Of a stretch of 64,000 nt of DNA, positions 44,690 through 53,794 are shown piece after piece (positions within the stretch are counted from its first letter, which is position 1; each line of letters opens with the position of its first letter). This DNA is from Pedobacter sp. PAMC26386 (GTDB taxonomy: Bacteria > Bacteroidota > Bacteroidia > Sphingobacteriales > Sphingobacteriaceae). The DNA lies in assembly GCA_014302835.1 (NCBI GenBank), contig CP060294.1, forward strand, positions 124,001-188,000. The letters run 5' to 3'. The notes beneath the pieces were generated by a model, which ran no database searches, had not been told where the DNA came from, and saw only the letters and a list, made by a program, of their open reading frames with translations. The position numbers and the translations under genes were made by a program.

Positions 44690-46957
44690 TTAATAGGTTA
44701 TGGTAATTCCACCACCATATCCCATATCACTATCATAGTGTGTCGATAAGGAGAAGTATTTAGTTATCGCATATCTGAAACCAGCCATATATTCTCTATC
44801 CGTATTTCCCGAAAGATTTAGCCTTAGTCTGTTAGTGATCGGAATATCTTCACGTTTTAATTGAAAACGTAATTTTCCTTTACTATCAAGTCTTGCCTCT
44901 GCGGTAACCAGCATAGGAAGTAAATATTGTACACCTATAACCAAGGCTTTTCTATTGGATTGATTGCTTAACTGTCCAAACATGTTTTTCTCCACATGGT
45001 CTTCTCTATTGTTATAATGATAATCGAAACCGATGAAAGGCATCAGCCATTGCATTTTATCAATATATCTTCCAAAATAAGTTTCACTTTCGAATCCATG
45101 ACGTGAGTTCAAACCTAATCTCCATTCAGTAGAAATACTGTAACGGGTATTTGCTAATCTGGCTGTACCATCGCTACCATTGCTTTCCAAGCCAATATTT
45201 GCCATCAGGTGCATCTTCCGGTCATCACTGTAGAGTTTTTGAATCGCAGCTTTAGGGTCAGGAATCTGTAAATTGGGTGGTGAGTTTTCATAACTGAATA
45301 TTCGGCCCATTCCACTCATCATATGGTATAAGATATGGCAATGGAAAAACCAGTCTCCACTTTCCGTTGCTGCAAATTCTATAGTATCAGTTTCCATAGG
45401 CATAATATCAAGCACATTTTTTAAAGGTACATATTCGCCTTGCCCATTTAATACACGGAAATCATGACCATGCAAATGCATAGGGTGACGCATCATGGAA
45501 TTGTTGTACAATATGATCTTTACATTTTCTCCTTTTTTAATGAGGATTTTATCGGTTTCTGAAACGGTCTTATTATCTATTGTCCAGACATAACGGTTCA
45601 TGTTTCCTGTCAATTCAAAACGCAATAATTTTTCCGGCCCTTTTCTTAAAGTGGTTTTTTCAGTAGCTTTTAACATTCCATAATTGAGCGTTTTCAACTC
45701 ACCAGAAGTTGCCATATCCATCCCATTCATGTCCATCCCTTTTTTATCAGACATGTCCATTTGATGGGCAGTATTGGCTGGTTGATGTGCGGCGCTAGCT
45801 GGTTTTTTCTTTCCATAATTATCCCCGGTAATTTCCGGATACATCACCGTGTTCATGTCCATTTGCTGGTTGCTCATTTCCATACCCATCGATTCCATAT
45901 CACCATTCATTTTCATCATGCCGTTCATCATTTTCATCCCTTCAAAGTATTTTAACTTTCCTAAAGGTTTAGCCGGTACTTTTGTTCCGCTGCCCAGCCA
46001 TAAAGAAGTGGAGCCAGTACGGTCTTCGGCAGTAGAAAGGAACTCGTAGCTCTTGTTTTCAGCTATAGAGACAATAACATCATAGGTTTCCGAAGGTGCA
46101 ATAATCAGCCGATCGACTTCAACCGGCTGCACATCATTACCATCATTGGCAACCACAGTAATTTTGCCACCAGCATAAGTTAGCCAGAAATAAGTAGAAG
46201 AGCTCCCGCCAACAATTCTAAGTTTTACTTTTTCGCCAGCTTTAAACTGAGGTTGCTCATTGGTCTGTTTTCCATTCGTTAAAAACTTCTCGTAGTAGAC
46301 ATCGCTCACATCCATCGCATTCATGCGTTTCCATTCGTTAGCTACTTTAGTTTTAAAATATCCCTTTTGTACAGCCTCTGCATACCCCTGTGTGGTCTTT
46401 TTTTGAATGGCAAACCAATCATTAGCATTATGCAGGGAACGATCTACCTCTTCAGGTTTCATATCGGTCCAATCACTTAATACAATGGGAATTGCAGGGA
46501 TAGCCGGTTCATTTTTCTTGTTGAAAATCAAAGCCCCATACATACCACTCTGCTCTTGTAGCATGGTATGACTATGGTACCAGTAAGTACCATTCTGGAT
46601 CACTGGAAACTTGTATAAGTAAGTCGAATGTGGTTTGATTGGCATTTGTGTCAGAAAGGGAACGCCATCCATGTTATTAGGCAGGAATACCCCATGCCAA
46701 TGGATGGAAGTTTCCATATTCATCAGGTTATGAACATAAATTTCGGCGGTGTCACCTTCTGTAAAAACCAGTGCCGGGCCTGGGATACTGCCATTCACGG
46801 CCATTGCCATTTTTGATTTTCCCGAATAATTGACTGTCGTATCATTGACATACAGATCATAACGGACAACTTTTGGCTGCTGGCTATTTCCCCGGGTCTG
46901 TGCAGATGCAAGCCCATATATGCTCATGAATACTATATATATGATTAATCTTTTCAT
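44690..46957 (-). CDS. Multicopper oxidase with C-terminal beta-barrel-like extension (CopA-like)
   Basis: The 755-aa protein has a signal peptide (IYIVFMSIYGLASAQ) and three cupredoxin domains. The copper ligands lie in IHWHGVFLP, YWYHSHTMLQ, RHPMHLHGHDF and FFHCHILYHMMSGM. A Met-rich insert (about 330-420) has repeated M-rich clusters such as MKMMNGMMKMNGDM. After about residue 565, some 190 residues alternate like beta-strands and end in an aromatic residue (GGGITITY), resembling the CopB outer-membrane barrel. It likely oxidises Cu(I) in the periplasm. Its start overlaps the heme-binding gene stop by 4 bp. Confidence 0.92.
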   Translation of the reverse strand: MKRLIIYIVFMSIYGLASAQTRGNSQQPKVVRYDLYVNDTTVNYSGKSKMAMAVNGSIPGPALVFTEGDTAEIYVHNLMNMETSIHWHGVFLPNNMDGVPFLTQMPIKPHSTYLYKFPVIQNGTYWYHSHTMLQEQSGMYGALIFNKKNEPAIPAIPIVLSDWTDMKPEEVDRSLHNANDWFAIQKKTTQGYAEAVQKGYFKTKVANEWKRMNAMDVSDVYYEKFLTNGKQTNEQPQFKAGEKVKLRIVGGSSSTYFWLTYAGGKITVVANDGNDVQPVEVDRLIIAPSETYDVIVSIAENKSYEFLSTAEDRTGSTSLWLGSGTKVPAKPLGKLKYFEGMKMMNGMMKMNGDMESMGMEMSNQQMDMNTVMYPEITGDNYGKKKPASAAHQPANTAHQMDMSDKKGMDMNGMDMATSGELKTLNYGMLKATEKTTLRKGPEKLLRFELTGNMNRYVWTIDNKTVSETDKILIKKGENVKIILYNNSMMRHPMHLHGHDFRVLNGQGEYVPLKNVLDIMPMETDTIEFAATESGDWFFHCHILYHMMSGMGRIFSYENSPPNLQIPDPKAAIQKLYSDDRKMHLMANIGLESNGSDGTARLANTRYSISTEWRLGLNSRHGFESETYFGRYIDKMQWLMPFIGFDYHYNNREDHVEKNMFGQLSNQSNRKALVIGVQYLLPMLVTAEARLDSKGKLRFQLKREDIPITNRLRLNLSGNTDREYMAGFRYAITKYFSLSTHYDSDMGYGGGITITY

Positions 46958-47424
46958 TCTTTTTTTAATAAGGAAAGACTGTCTTTCGTTTTTTCAATCC
47001 AATTGATAACTAGTGTCTTATCCGTTTCAGATAGTTCAGCTTTTTTATGGATGAACAGGTAGGATACTAAAGGCATCGTCCCATCATGGATACTGTTGAT
47101 TATCGCTTTTAATTTGCTTTGTTGTTTACGTAAGGGATAGCTGCCTAAATCACTAAAATTCAGCTCTTTTTTTCCTTTATTGATATGTGATGCCATCCAT
47201 CCGCTTATAGGTTGCAGGTTACTATACCATGGGTACCTTGTATAATTGCTATGGCAATCATAACAGGAATTTTTCAAGATCGCCTGTACCTGTAAAGGTA
47301 CAGGGTAGATCCTGTTTAGATCAGTAGCTTTGATCTGCACATCCTGGTTACTGTTAACCGGAATAAACTGTATGGCTATCAATAGAATCAATCCCGCAGT
47401 CAGGACTGTCTTAACCCGTTTCAT
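46954..47424 (-). CDS. Heme-binding domain protein (Haem_bd)
   Basis: The 156-aa protein has an N-terminal hydrophobic helix (about 6-22) and the c-type heme site CYDCHSN near residue 57 (NSCYDCHSNYTRYPWYSN), followed by GWMASHINKGKKELNF. It fits the Haem_bd family of single-heme envelope proteins. It sits between DUF3347 and the multicopper oxidase gene in the copper cluster and may relay electrons or sense redox. Confidence 0.88.
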   Translation of the reverse strand: MKRVKTVLTAGLILLIAIQFIPVNSNQDVQIKATDLNRIYPVPLQVQAILKNSCYDCHSNYTRYPWYSNLQPISGWMASHINKGKKELNFSDLGSYPLRKQQSKLKAIINSIHDGTMPLVSYLFIHKKAELSETDKTLVINWIEKTKDSLSLLKKE

Positions 47425-47428
47425 GAGC

Positions 47429-48004
47429 TTAGTTTAATTCTTCTTTGATACTGCCGCATGTGACCATTTCTTTTCCCAGGTAAGGATTTTTGATAGTCTT
47501 GGTTTCGCTGATCCAATTTCCGCCTTTTTTATTATTATACATTGGACAATGGTCATAATATAGCTTTTGGTCTGATTTTCCACTTGCTTTGGCCAGATCA
47601 TAGATCTCCTGGCTCAACATCTCAAAATGTTCGCGCTGATGTTTGATGTTTCCAGCATTTGAAGCAATATGTTCTCCATGTTCTTTGACATCGTCTGCAA
47701 TATCATTAAATACTTTCGCCTGTACAGGTGTAAGGCTGGAAGGCATTACTTTTTCCACAGCTTGTTTTAAAGTATTACCTGCGGTTGCAGCAGCCTGATC
47801 ATTATCCATTGTCAAAGCATTTTTGAGCTGTAAGTAAGCTGTTATAATAGCTGCGGTTGCAGAAGGTGGTGTTTGATCTGCAGTTTTAGTGACAGCAGAG
47901 GTATCCTTTATCTGGGCCTGAATTTTTGTGGTTTGATTTGAATTGCTATTGCATGCACTTAAAAAAATAGTGGCTATAGCTATGCTTAACAGGAAAGTTT
48001 TCAT
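47429..48004 (-). CDS. DUF3347 lipoprotein
   Basis: The 191-aa protein has a lipobox (IATIFLSAC, Cys18) and a DUF3347 domain (about 55-191) with AIITAYLQLKNALTMDND and the C-terminal motif CPMYNN plus VTCGSIKEEL, a CPM/TCG pair common in copper-linked proteins. It is likely a periplasmic copper-binding lipoprotein. It is 4 bp from the heme-binding gene and paralogous to the gene upstream. Confidence 0.85.
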   Translation of the reverse strand: MKTFLLSIAIATIFLSACNSNSNQTTKIQAQIKDTSAVTKTADQTPPSATAAIITAYLQLKNALTMDNDQAAATAGNTLKQAVEKVMPSSLTPVQAKVFNDIADDVKEHGEHIASNAGNIKHQREHFEMLSQEIYDLAKASGKSDQKLYYDHCPMYNNKKGGNWISETKTIKNPYLGKEMVTCGSIKEELN

Positions 48005-48057
48005 GTTTTTTTTATTAAAGCCTTGACCTTATGCAGATCAAGGCAATTAAAGATAAG

Positions 48058-48528
48058 TTATTTTAAAGTCTCAGTTACTTTACCACAAGTGAGCATGGTA
48101 CTGCCATAATAAGGGTTTTTAATCGCTTGCTGGCTACTTAACCAACTGCTTTTTCTCATTGGGCAGTAAAGCTCATAAACCGGAGTGGCTGATAATTTTG
48201 AGCTCTTTGCAAGTGCTATCATGTGTTTAGAAAAAACAATAAAATAATCACGCTGACTTTTCAGCTCATTACTGGCTGCAATTTTGCCTGCATCTTCAGC
48301 TAATTCTTTTTGTTTGATTACCTCTGTTATTTTAGTATCTCCGGCGTTTAGTGCTTTGATGAATTCAGCGGCTTTGGATGCGGCTAATTTAGCATTGTCA
48401 GCTACCAGTGCATCTTTAACAGCATAGTAGGATGACAAAAGAGAAGATTGATCTGTGTTTTGTTGTGCAAATCCAGTTTGCACGAAGACTGCTGCTAAAA
48501 GCGCAATCATAAAAAATATCTTTTTCAT
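48058..48528 (-). CDS. DUF3347 protein, periplasmic
   Basis: The 156-aa protein has a signal peptide (FFMIALLAAVFVQTGFAQ), then SLLSSYYAVKDALVADNAKLA and the C-terminal YCPMRKSSW and MLTCGKVTETL motifs, paralogous to the next gene. It is probably a copper-binding helical protein of the periplasm and part of the copper cluster operon. Confidence 0.85.
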   Translation of the reverse strand: MKKIFFMIALLAAVFVQTGFAQQNTDQSSLLSSYYAVKDALVADNAKLAASKAAEFIKALNAGDTKITEVIKQKELAEDAGKIAASNELKSQRDYFIVFSKHMIALAKSSKLSATPVYELYCPMRKSSWLSSQQAIKNPYYGSTMLTCGKVTETLK

Positions 48529-48597
48529 TTCAATTGATTCTAATGGTAAATATAATTACGACAGGAAAAACCTGTAAAAACTAAAGAACCGTATAAG

Positions 48598-49044
48598 TCA
48601 AATTTGAAAACTCTGTATGGCAATACGAACATCGGGGACAGGAGCTCTGCTATGTCTTGCAATGTCAGTTCCAGGGATATTTACAGAAATTAAGTACACT
48701 GCATCCTGAAAGAAAACAGGTGTTTGTAAAATAGCTGGTGCTGACAATTGAAAACTGAAAACAGAAGCAGACAAAGATTCTTTATCAGCAGTTGTCAGTT
48801 TTGAAACCTCGTCTTTGCAGCAATTGTCTTTCGTGGTTTTTGCATCGTGATGAGCTGAAGCCTGGTCTGTATGTTGATGAGGAGCGGTATATGCATGCTT
48901 ATGTTGTGCAGCATTTTCGGGATGATGGACCTCGTTAAACCCCATATTAGTTCCAATTGCACAAGCAAAACCTACCGCTGTATTCAACAAGAATGCAAGG
49001 ATCAGTAATACAGCTTTAAGCTTTGTGGAACGATGTGGTTTCAT
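48598..49044 (-). CDS. HYC_CC_PP family protein, His-rich
   Basis: ATG 49044 (MKPHRSTKLKAVLLIL) is chosen because a signal-like helix follows it; an upstream ATG at 49125 would add 27 residues. The 148-aa protein has a His-rich stretch (HHPENAAQHKHAYTAPHQH and SAHHDAK), a Cys pair in DNCCKDE, and the C-terminal RAPVPDVRIAIQSFQI, which fits the end of the HYC_CC_PP family. The classic N-terminal HYC is altered to FACAI. It probably binds copper or another metal. Confidence 0.72.
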   Translation of the reverse strand: MKPHRSTKLKAVLLILAFLLNTAVGFACAIGTNMGFNEVHHPENAAQHKHAYTAPHQHTDQASAHHDAKTTKDNCCKDEVSKLTTADKESLSASVFSFQLSAPAILQTPVFFQDAVYLISVNIPGTDIARHSRAPVPDVRIAIQSFQI

Positions 49045-49183
49045 GCTATCCAAATGTAGTTCAATATCCGTTAATGAATTTACATAATTTGAATAAAAAC
49101 ATTCAAAATTCTGTCGACTATTCATTTCTTCTTCTTTTAAACGTTTATAATCTTTTAATGAAATTATTCACTATAATGCAGTT

Positions 49184-49389
49184 ATGACGGCTGCTTTTAC
49201 CATTGACAATGGGCTTGACTATCTATCCCAATTGCCTGCTTTATCATTATGGCTGTTTTTTTTGTAGAAAATCTATTGATAACTTTTATAGTTCTTATTT
49301 CTGGTCAGCTGATAGATGAAAAACAGGTGAAGGGTGCTTATATCTATTCAGCTAAAGAATGGTGTATCTGTACCCCTTACATACTATAG
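49184..49389 (+). pseudogene. Possible N-terminal fragment of a sterol desaturase-like gene
   Basis: ATG 49184 gives MTAAFTIDNGLDYLSQLPAL and LWLFF, then a stop. Shifting one base gives VENLLITFIVLISGQLID and SAKEWCICTPYIL to a stop at 49389. This resembles the membrane-bound N-terminus of fatty acid hydroxylases, without any histidine box. The similarity is by eye only; the remaining bases to 49558 hold nothing I can name. Confidence 0.35.
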
Positions 49390-49558
49390 TGATTCGGTTT
49401 TAACTGACCAACTCTTTATCAGGAAAGAAATGCAGGTTAGCTGAACAGTGCAAAGAATACAGACTGTCTGAAAAAGTCTGCTATTTGAACATCAGCTCAT
49501 CATCGGATGAATTTAAATGAGCACTTAAACAATCAATCGTCCCGGTAGTGAAGCTGGA

Positions 49559-49753
49559 TTATTTAACCAGTACGTTTTTCTCAAATTTACCAGATATAGT
49601 AGGCTGAGATACTGTATCTGAGAAAAAAGACTGGATGCCTTTTCTTAAGGTACAAGACGATAGTAAATAAATCATAACCAACAGGCAAAATGCTAAAGGT
49701 CTGAGTCCTTGAGCTGTCAACTTACCGATTGTATATTTGATTTGTTTATGCAT
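49559..49753 (-). CDS. Small putative lipoprotein
   Basis: The 64-aa frame has a basic N-terminus, a hydrophobic segment and a lipobox-like LLSSCTLRKG (Cys34), then a short polar tail (TVSQPTISGKFEKNVLVK). This fits small Bacteroidota lipoproteins of unknown function. It lies upstream of the copper cluster on the same strand but is separated by 433 bp from the HYC_CC_PP gene. Confidence 0.5.
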   Translation of the reverse strand: MHKQIKYTIGKLTAQGLRPLAFCLLVMIYLLSSCTLRKGIQSFFSDTVSQPTISGKFEKNVLVK

Positions 49754-49981
49754 CGGGGCTAAAGTACTGTTTTTTCTCTTTTAGCAGGAATGCGCTCCAT
49801 CATTAGTGCAAATCTTGACTTATTGAGTATCTATTTTAGATAAAAACATTACTATTTATGTAACTTAATCGCTACAATAGTTGTGTTGTATTTAGTCAAC
49901 ACGTTTCTTGAGTTTAATTTATATACTTAGATTAAACCTTTAGAAGGAGGCTATGTCTCAAATAGACTAAACTCAACTAAT

Positions 49982-50143
49982 ATGATTAAGTACTTACTTT
50001 ACATTGACCCGGGAACTGGTAGTCTTTTATATCAGGCAATTTTATCAGCTGTTCTTACACTATCTGTTTTTGGAAGCAGGATAAAGGTATTTTTAGTACA
50101 GTTTATCAGAAGTGTTAAAGCAAAGAAAGGGAGCGGGAAATAA
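49982..50143 (+). CDS. 53-aa PGTGS-type membrane protein
   Basis: A short gene starts at ATG 49982 and encodes MIKYLLYIDPGTGSLLYQAI, then a hydrophobic helix ILSAVLTLSVFGSRI and a basic tail KAKKGSGK. The YIDPGTGS opening recurs in small membrane proteins placed before methyltransferase or sulfatase-like envelope genes. The stop TAA overlaps the next ATG by one base (TAATG), so translation is coupled. AGAAGGAGG lies upstream at 49941-49949. Confidence 0.75.
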   Translation: MIKYLLYIDPGTGSLLYQAILSAVLTLSVFGSRIKVFLVQFIRSVKAKKGSGK

Positions 50144-51510
50144 TGGAGTTAAAGCAAGCTATTTCTTATAAAGACCCTGCTGGTTTCGTTGTTAAGTTAG
50201 AAAATGGTTATTACAGATATATTGCTTCAGGTTATGCCCGTGAGTTTGATCATTTAATTGATTCAGGACTATATCAGACACTGATTGATCAGAAGCTGAT
50301 GGTGTCACATCAGGAGATTATTGTTAATCATGAATTTCCGGGTGCTTACAAGAAAATTTTTCCTCAGCAATTGCCATTTATATCTTATCCTTTCGAGTGG
50401 TCTTATACACAGTGGCAGCAAATGCTATTAACCCAGGTTAGAATTAATGAAATCTCATTAAAACACGGGATGATTTTAAAAGATGCTTCACCTTATAATT
50501 TCACCTTTAGTAATGAGAAATGCTTATTAATTGATACCTCATCTTTTAGTTTTTATACAGATGGAGACCCATGGATTGCCTATCGGCAGTTTTGCGAAGA
50601 ATCATTGTCTCCATTTTTATTAATGTATTATAAAGACCCTTTGTGGGCAAAATTGTTCAAAGGGAGTATTAATGGGATATCTCTTTCTTTTGTTAGTGCG
50701 CATTTACCTTTGAAGACACATTTCAATGTTTTTTGTTTGATGCATATTCATCTGCATTCGCGTTTTAAGAATGGAACGGCAAAAACAAAAGTGGCTGCTC
50801 ATGGATTTAATAGTGAAAAATTAAATATCCTATTGAATACTATCACAAAGAATGTAATCAGAAGAAAACAGCCATTGCTCAAAAACAGCATTTGGGAAGA
50901 TTATTATGAAAAGGATATTGAAAGTGAGCAGTACATAGCAGATAAGATAAAAATTGTCACCAAATGGCTTTCTGAAATAAGACCGGAAATAACAATTGAC
51001 TTAGGGGCAAACACAGGTAAATTTACTAGAATTGCTGCCACTTTATCCAGGGCTGTTTACGCGGTAGAAAGTGATAGCTATTGTGTGGATGAAATTTATA
51101 AAACTAATGTACAGGCAGTAGATAACAATGTGACAGCTATTGTTGCCGATCTAGCTGATCCTTCCCCTGGTCTGGGGTGGAATAATCAAGAGAAGTCCCC
51201 TCTTTTACAAAGATTGAATGGAGATATGCTAATGGCTCTTGCACTTATTCATCACTTATGTCTGAGCAGGAACCTGCCAATTCCTTTTGTGGCCCAGCTT
51301 TTTTCAACTATGACCTCACGTTTTGCTATCGTAGAATTTGTTCCAAAGTCAGATCCAAAATCAAAATTATTGCTTCAGCATAAGGGCGATATTTTTGAAG
51401 ATTATACAGAGGAATGTTTTCTGAATTCATTTAAAGGCTACTTTAAATTAGTCTCCTGTTATGAATTTGATAATTCATTAAGAAAATTATTTTTATGGGA
51501 AAAACTATAA
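50143..51510 (+). CDS. SAM-dependent methyltransferase
   Basis: The 455-aa protein has an N-terminal region of about 270 residues I do not recognise (LLIDTSSFSFY, SPFLLMYYKDPLWAKL), then a class I methyltransferase fold with motif I TIDLGANTGKFTRIAA near residue 285, VYAVESD and DMLMALALIHHLCLSRNLP. It overlaps the next gene by 16 bp and is coupled to the 53-aa protein gene upstream. The three genes likely modify an envelope polymer. Confidence 0.82.
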   Translation: MELKQAISYKDPAGFVVKLENGYYRYIASGYAREFDHLIDSGLYQTLIDQKLMVSHQEIIVNHEFPGAYKKIFPQQLPFISYPFEWSYTQWQQMLLTQVRINEISLKHGMILKDASPYNFTFSNEKCLLIDTSSFSFYTDGDPWIAYRQFCEESLSPFLLMYYKDPLWAKLFKGSINGISLSFVSAHLPLKTHFNVFCLMHIHLHSRFKNGTAKTKVAAHGFNSEKLNILLNTITKNVIRRKQPLLKNSIWEDYYEKDIESEQYIADKIKIVTKWLSEIRPEITIDLGANTGKFTRIAATLSRAVYAVESDSYCVDEIYKTNVQAVDNNVTAIVADLADPSPGLGWNNQEKSPLLQRLNGDMLMALALIHHLCLSRNLPIPFVAQLFSTMTSRFAIVEFVPKSDPKSKLLLQHKGDIFEDYTEECFLNSFKGYFKLVSCYEFDNSLRKLFLWEKL

Positions 51511-52856
51511 CTGAATGGCTGAAGAGTCCGGTATATGTCTATACTTTTGGGCTGTTTTTTTTGGTTTATAAAAGCTCTCAATATTTTCCATCGTTTAATT
51601 TGTTGCTGTTTTTAATCTTTTTTCTGAGCTATTGTTTGATTAATTACCTAATTATATTAATTCAGAAAAAGATTGGGTTTTACAGGTATGGTGTAAGCTG
51701 GCTTGTCTTTCTTTGGATGGCAATTTTATTCTATTCTCCAATTCTTTTATCGGTAAGTGAAACTATTGATCCGACATTTGTTCGAGTCAGATATTTATTA
51801 ATAATTGTTCTTGTACTGTCTTTACTTATTTATCAGATCAAAAGGTATATTCATATTGATAGATTAGCAATACTGAACTATTTTCTTAATATTTTTAGTC
51901 TAATTTTTATAGGTCTGACCGTGTTGTCTGGTTTTCAGGTTTATCTTAAAGAAGGAAGGCGTTATTCATCTTTGCAAAGTAGCCCCGCCAGAGATGTATC
52001 AATAAAAAATAAAAATGATGTGATTTGGATTTTGTTAGATGAGTATGCATCTCCGGCTAGTTTAGAAAGCCAGTTTAATTTTAAAGACCCTTTGGTGGAT
52101 TCTCTTAAAGATAAGGGGTTCTTTGTCTTTGATGGCCTTCACTCACGTAGTGATGTTACAATTTATTCGGTCAACTCACTTTTTAACCTCGATTATAGTC
52201 CCCCTGTATCTAATTTTATGTATGCTACTGGTTATTTAAACAAAAGTATATGGGTAAAACGGATGAAAAACCTAGGTTTTGAATTTATTAGTCTGGATTT
52301 TCAGAATATTGGAAACCATAATAAAATAGAAAATTTAAGGATATTTCCGGATAATTATAGTGACCAGGTTCTGCGCGGGATTTTATTTGTAGATATTTTT
52401 AATAATCTATTTGAAAAATCAGCGATGCCTTTTGATGATTATAATCAAATGGTGATTAAGCAGTTTTCCAGAGTGGTTCGTGTCAGAAGATCAAAATATG
52501 CTTTGATGTGGGCACATTTACTAATTCCTCATCCACCTTTTTACAGACGTACAAATGGAGAGATAAATAAATCACCCATATTAGATCTTAATACCGCACC
52601 CGCTTTGGTGGTCACTAAACAATATACTGATTATCTTTCCTATGGAAATTCGGTAGTTCTGAAAATGCTGAATGAAATTCCTGACTGGAAAAGTAAAACG
52701 ATAATCATTTCTGGTGACCATGGCGCAAGAATGTTGATTTCTCCGGATGATCCAAGAAGAAGACAGCCATTTGGTGCAATATACTACCCCGGTATGGACA
52801 AAAATAAATTGAGTAAAATTAAATACATGCAGGAGATCCCCTTTTACTTGCATTAA
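51495..52856 (+). CDS. Sulfatase-fold membrane protein (alkaline phosphatase superfamily)
   Basis: The 453-aa protein has about five N-terminal membrane helices (to about residue 150) and a C-terminal sulfatase-like domain (DVIWILLDEYASPASL as the metal-binding N-motif, MWAHLLIPHPPFY, and the metal site IISGDHGARM). The layout resembles phosphoethanolamine or phosphoglycerol transferases. The usual Thr/Ser nucleophile is not obvious to me. It ends soon after IPFYLH, which may be early for the fold. Confidence 0.78.
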   Translation: MGKTITEWLKSPVYVYTFGLFFLVYKSSQYFPSFNLLLFLIFFLSYCLINYLIILIQKKIGFYRYGVSWLVFLWMAILFYSPILLSVSETIDPTFVRVRYLLIIVLVLSLLIYQIKRYIHIDRLAILNYFLNIFSLIFIGLTVLSGFQVYLKEGRRYSSLQSSPARDVSIKNKNDVIWILLDEYASPASLESQFNFKDPLVDSLKDKGFFVFDGLHSRSDVTIYSVNSLFNLDYSPPVSNFMYATGYLNKSIWVKRMKNLGFEFISLDFQNIGNHNKIENLRIFPDNYSDQVLRGILFVDIFNNLFEKSAMPFDDYNQMVIKQFSRVVRVRRSKYALMWAHLLIPHPPFYRRTNGEINKSPILDLNTAPALVVTKQYTDYLSYGNSVVLKMLNEIPDWKSKTIIISGDHGARMLISPDDPRRRQPFGAIYYPGMDKNKLSKIKYMQEIPFYLH

Positions 52857-52871
52857 TAGAAAATTTACAGG

Positions 52872-52999
52872 ACGTCTGCACTAAATTTCTTAGGGCAGTT
52901 CGCAAAGGTCCCGGACGCTGTTGTATTCACAGTGGAATATTCATTACGTACAGCTCAGACAGCGTTATACGAGTTACTTGGGTTAGATAAAAGGTCAGG
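52872..52999 (+). pseudogene. Orphan coding-like segment without a start
   Basis: The frame from about 52872 reads RTSALNFLGQFAKVPDAVV and FTVEYSLRTAQTALYELLGL, then ends at the TAA near 52997-52999. No ATG precedes it within the frame and upstream is a stop. Its composition looks coding, but I do not recognise the family. It may be the tail of a deleted gene in the 315-bp gap after the sulfatase-fold gene; the rest of the gap holds nothing I can name. Confidence 0.3.
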
Positions 53000-53171
53000 A
53001 TCTATATAAAGGTCAGGATGATGTTAAGGTGCTTTACCAGAGAATGAAAACCATGCATGCTTAAACAGGGGCAAGTTTATAACAGTTATGTTTCGGAAAT
53101 CTGTAAATGAGCTGACATAAAGCAGAGAGGGGAGTCCGATATTTGCGGCACGTATAAAATTAAATCATCAT

Positions 53172-53651
53172 ATGAAATTATTACTTACTTATCTTACTGT
53201 TATCTTTTTCTCTCTTTCTGCTTCAGCGCAGGATATAGGTTCTACGATGCCTAATGCTATTTTTTACAATAGAGATAATACCACTTTTTCTACTTACAGT
53301 ATCCCTAAAGGGAAGAAATCACTCATTGTCTTTTTTGATGCAACTTGTGAGCATTGCCAGAAGGTAGTAGCACAAATGAGCAAAAGGACCAAAGAACTGA
53401 AAAATGTAAATATTTATATGATCTCGCAGGATGAATACAGGTCTATAGATTATTTCATGACCAATTTTGGGAAACCATTTTTACAACAAAAAAATGTGAA
53501 GGTTGTTCAGGATCGCGATCATGTTTTTATTATGGCTTTCCATCCAAAACAATACCCGGCAATATATTTATATAACCCGGATAAAAGTCTGGTGTTCACT
53601 TCAAGTAATCAGAATGATGTACCTAAATTTTTTAAACTGATTAATCCCTAG
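53172..53651 (+). CDS. Periplasmic thioredoxin-like protein
   Basis: The 159-aa protein has a signal peptide (LLLTYLTVIFFSLSASAQ) and a thioredoxin fold with the redox motif FFDATCEHCQKVV, Cys in CEHC, and cis-Pro in HPKQYPAIYLY. It is a TlpA/peroxiredoxin-like envelope protein. It stands alone and is followed by a terminator. Confidence 0.88.
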   Translation: MKLLLTYLTVIFFSLSASAQDIGSTMPNAIFYNRDNTTFSTYSIPKGKKSLIVFFDATCEHCQKVVAQMSKRTKELKNVNIYMISQDEYRSIDYFMTNFGKPFLQQKNVKVVQDRDHVFIMAFHPKQYPAIYLYNPDKSLVFTSSNQNDVPKFFKLINP

Positions 53652-53705
53652 AAGTAATTTTTGATATCCGGATTATATTCTTGTAGCCGGATTTAATCTT
53701 AACAG

Positions 53706-53747
53706 AAAAGCCGTCTCTTATGTGAAAATAGGAGACGGCTTTTTATT
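53706..53747 (+). terminator. Rho-independent terminator after the thioredoxin-like gene
   Basis: AAAAGCCGTCTC (53706-53717) and GAGACGGCTTTT (53732-53743) are perfect 12-bp arms with TTTT continuing on the plus strand. Confidence 0.88.
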
Positions 53748-53794
53748 GAATAGGGTTTTACAATCCTTTTTACACATAGGTGAAACGTACGTGA

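Noticed and set aside
45761..46049. His-rich plus-strand frames inside the multicopper oxidase
   Set aside because: They are antisense readings of the Met-rich insert; His comes from ATG-rich codons on the other strand.
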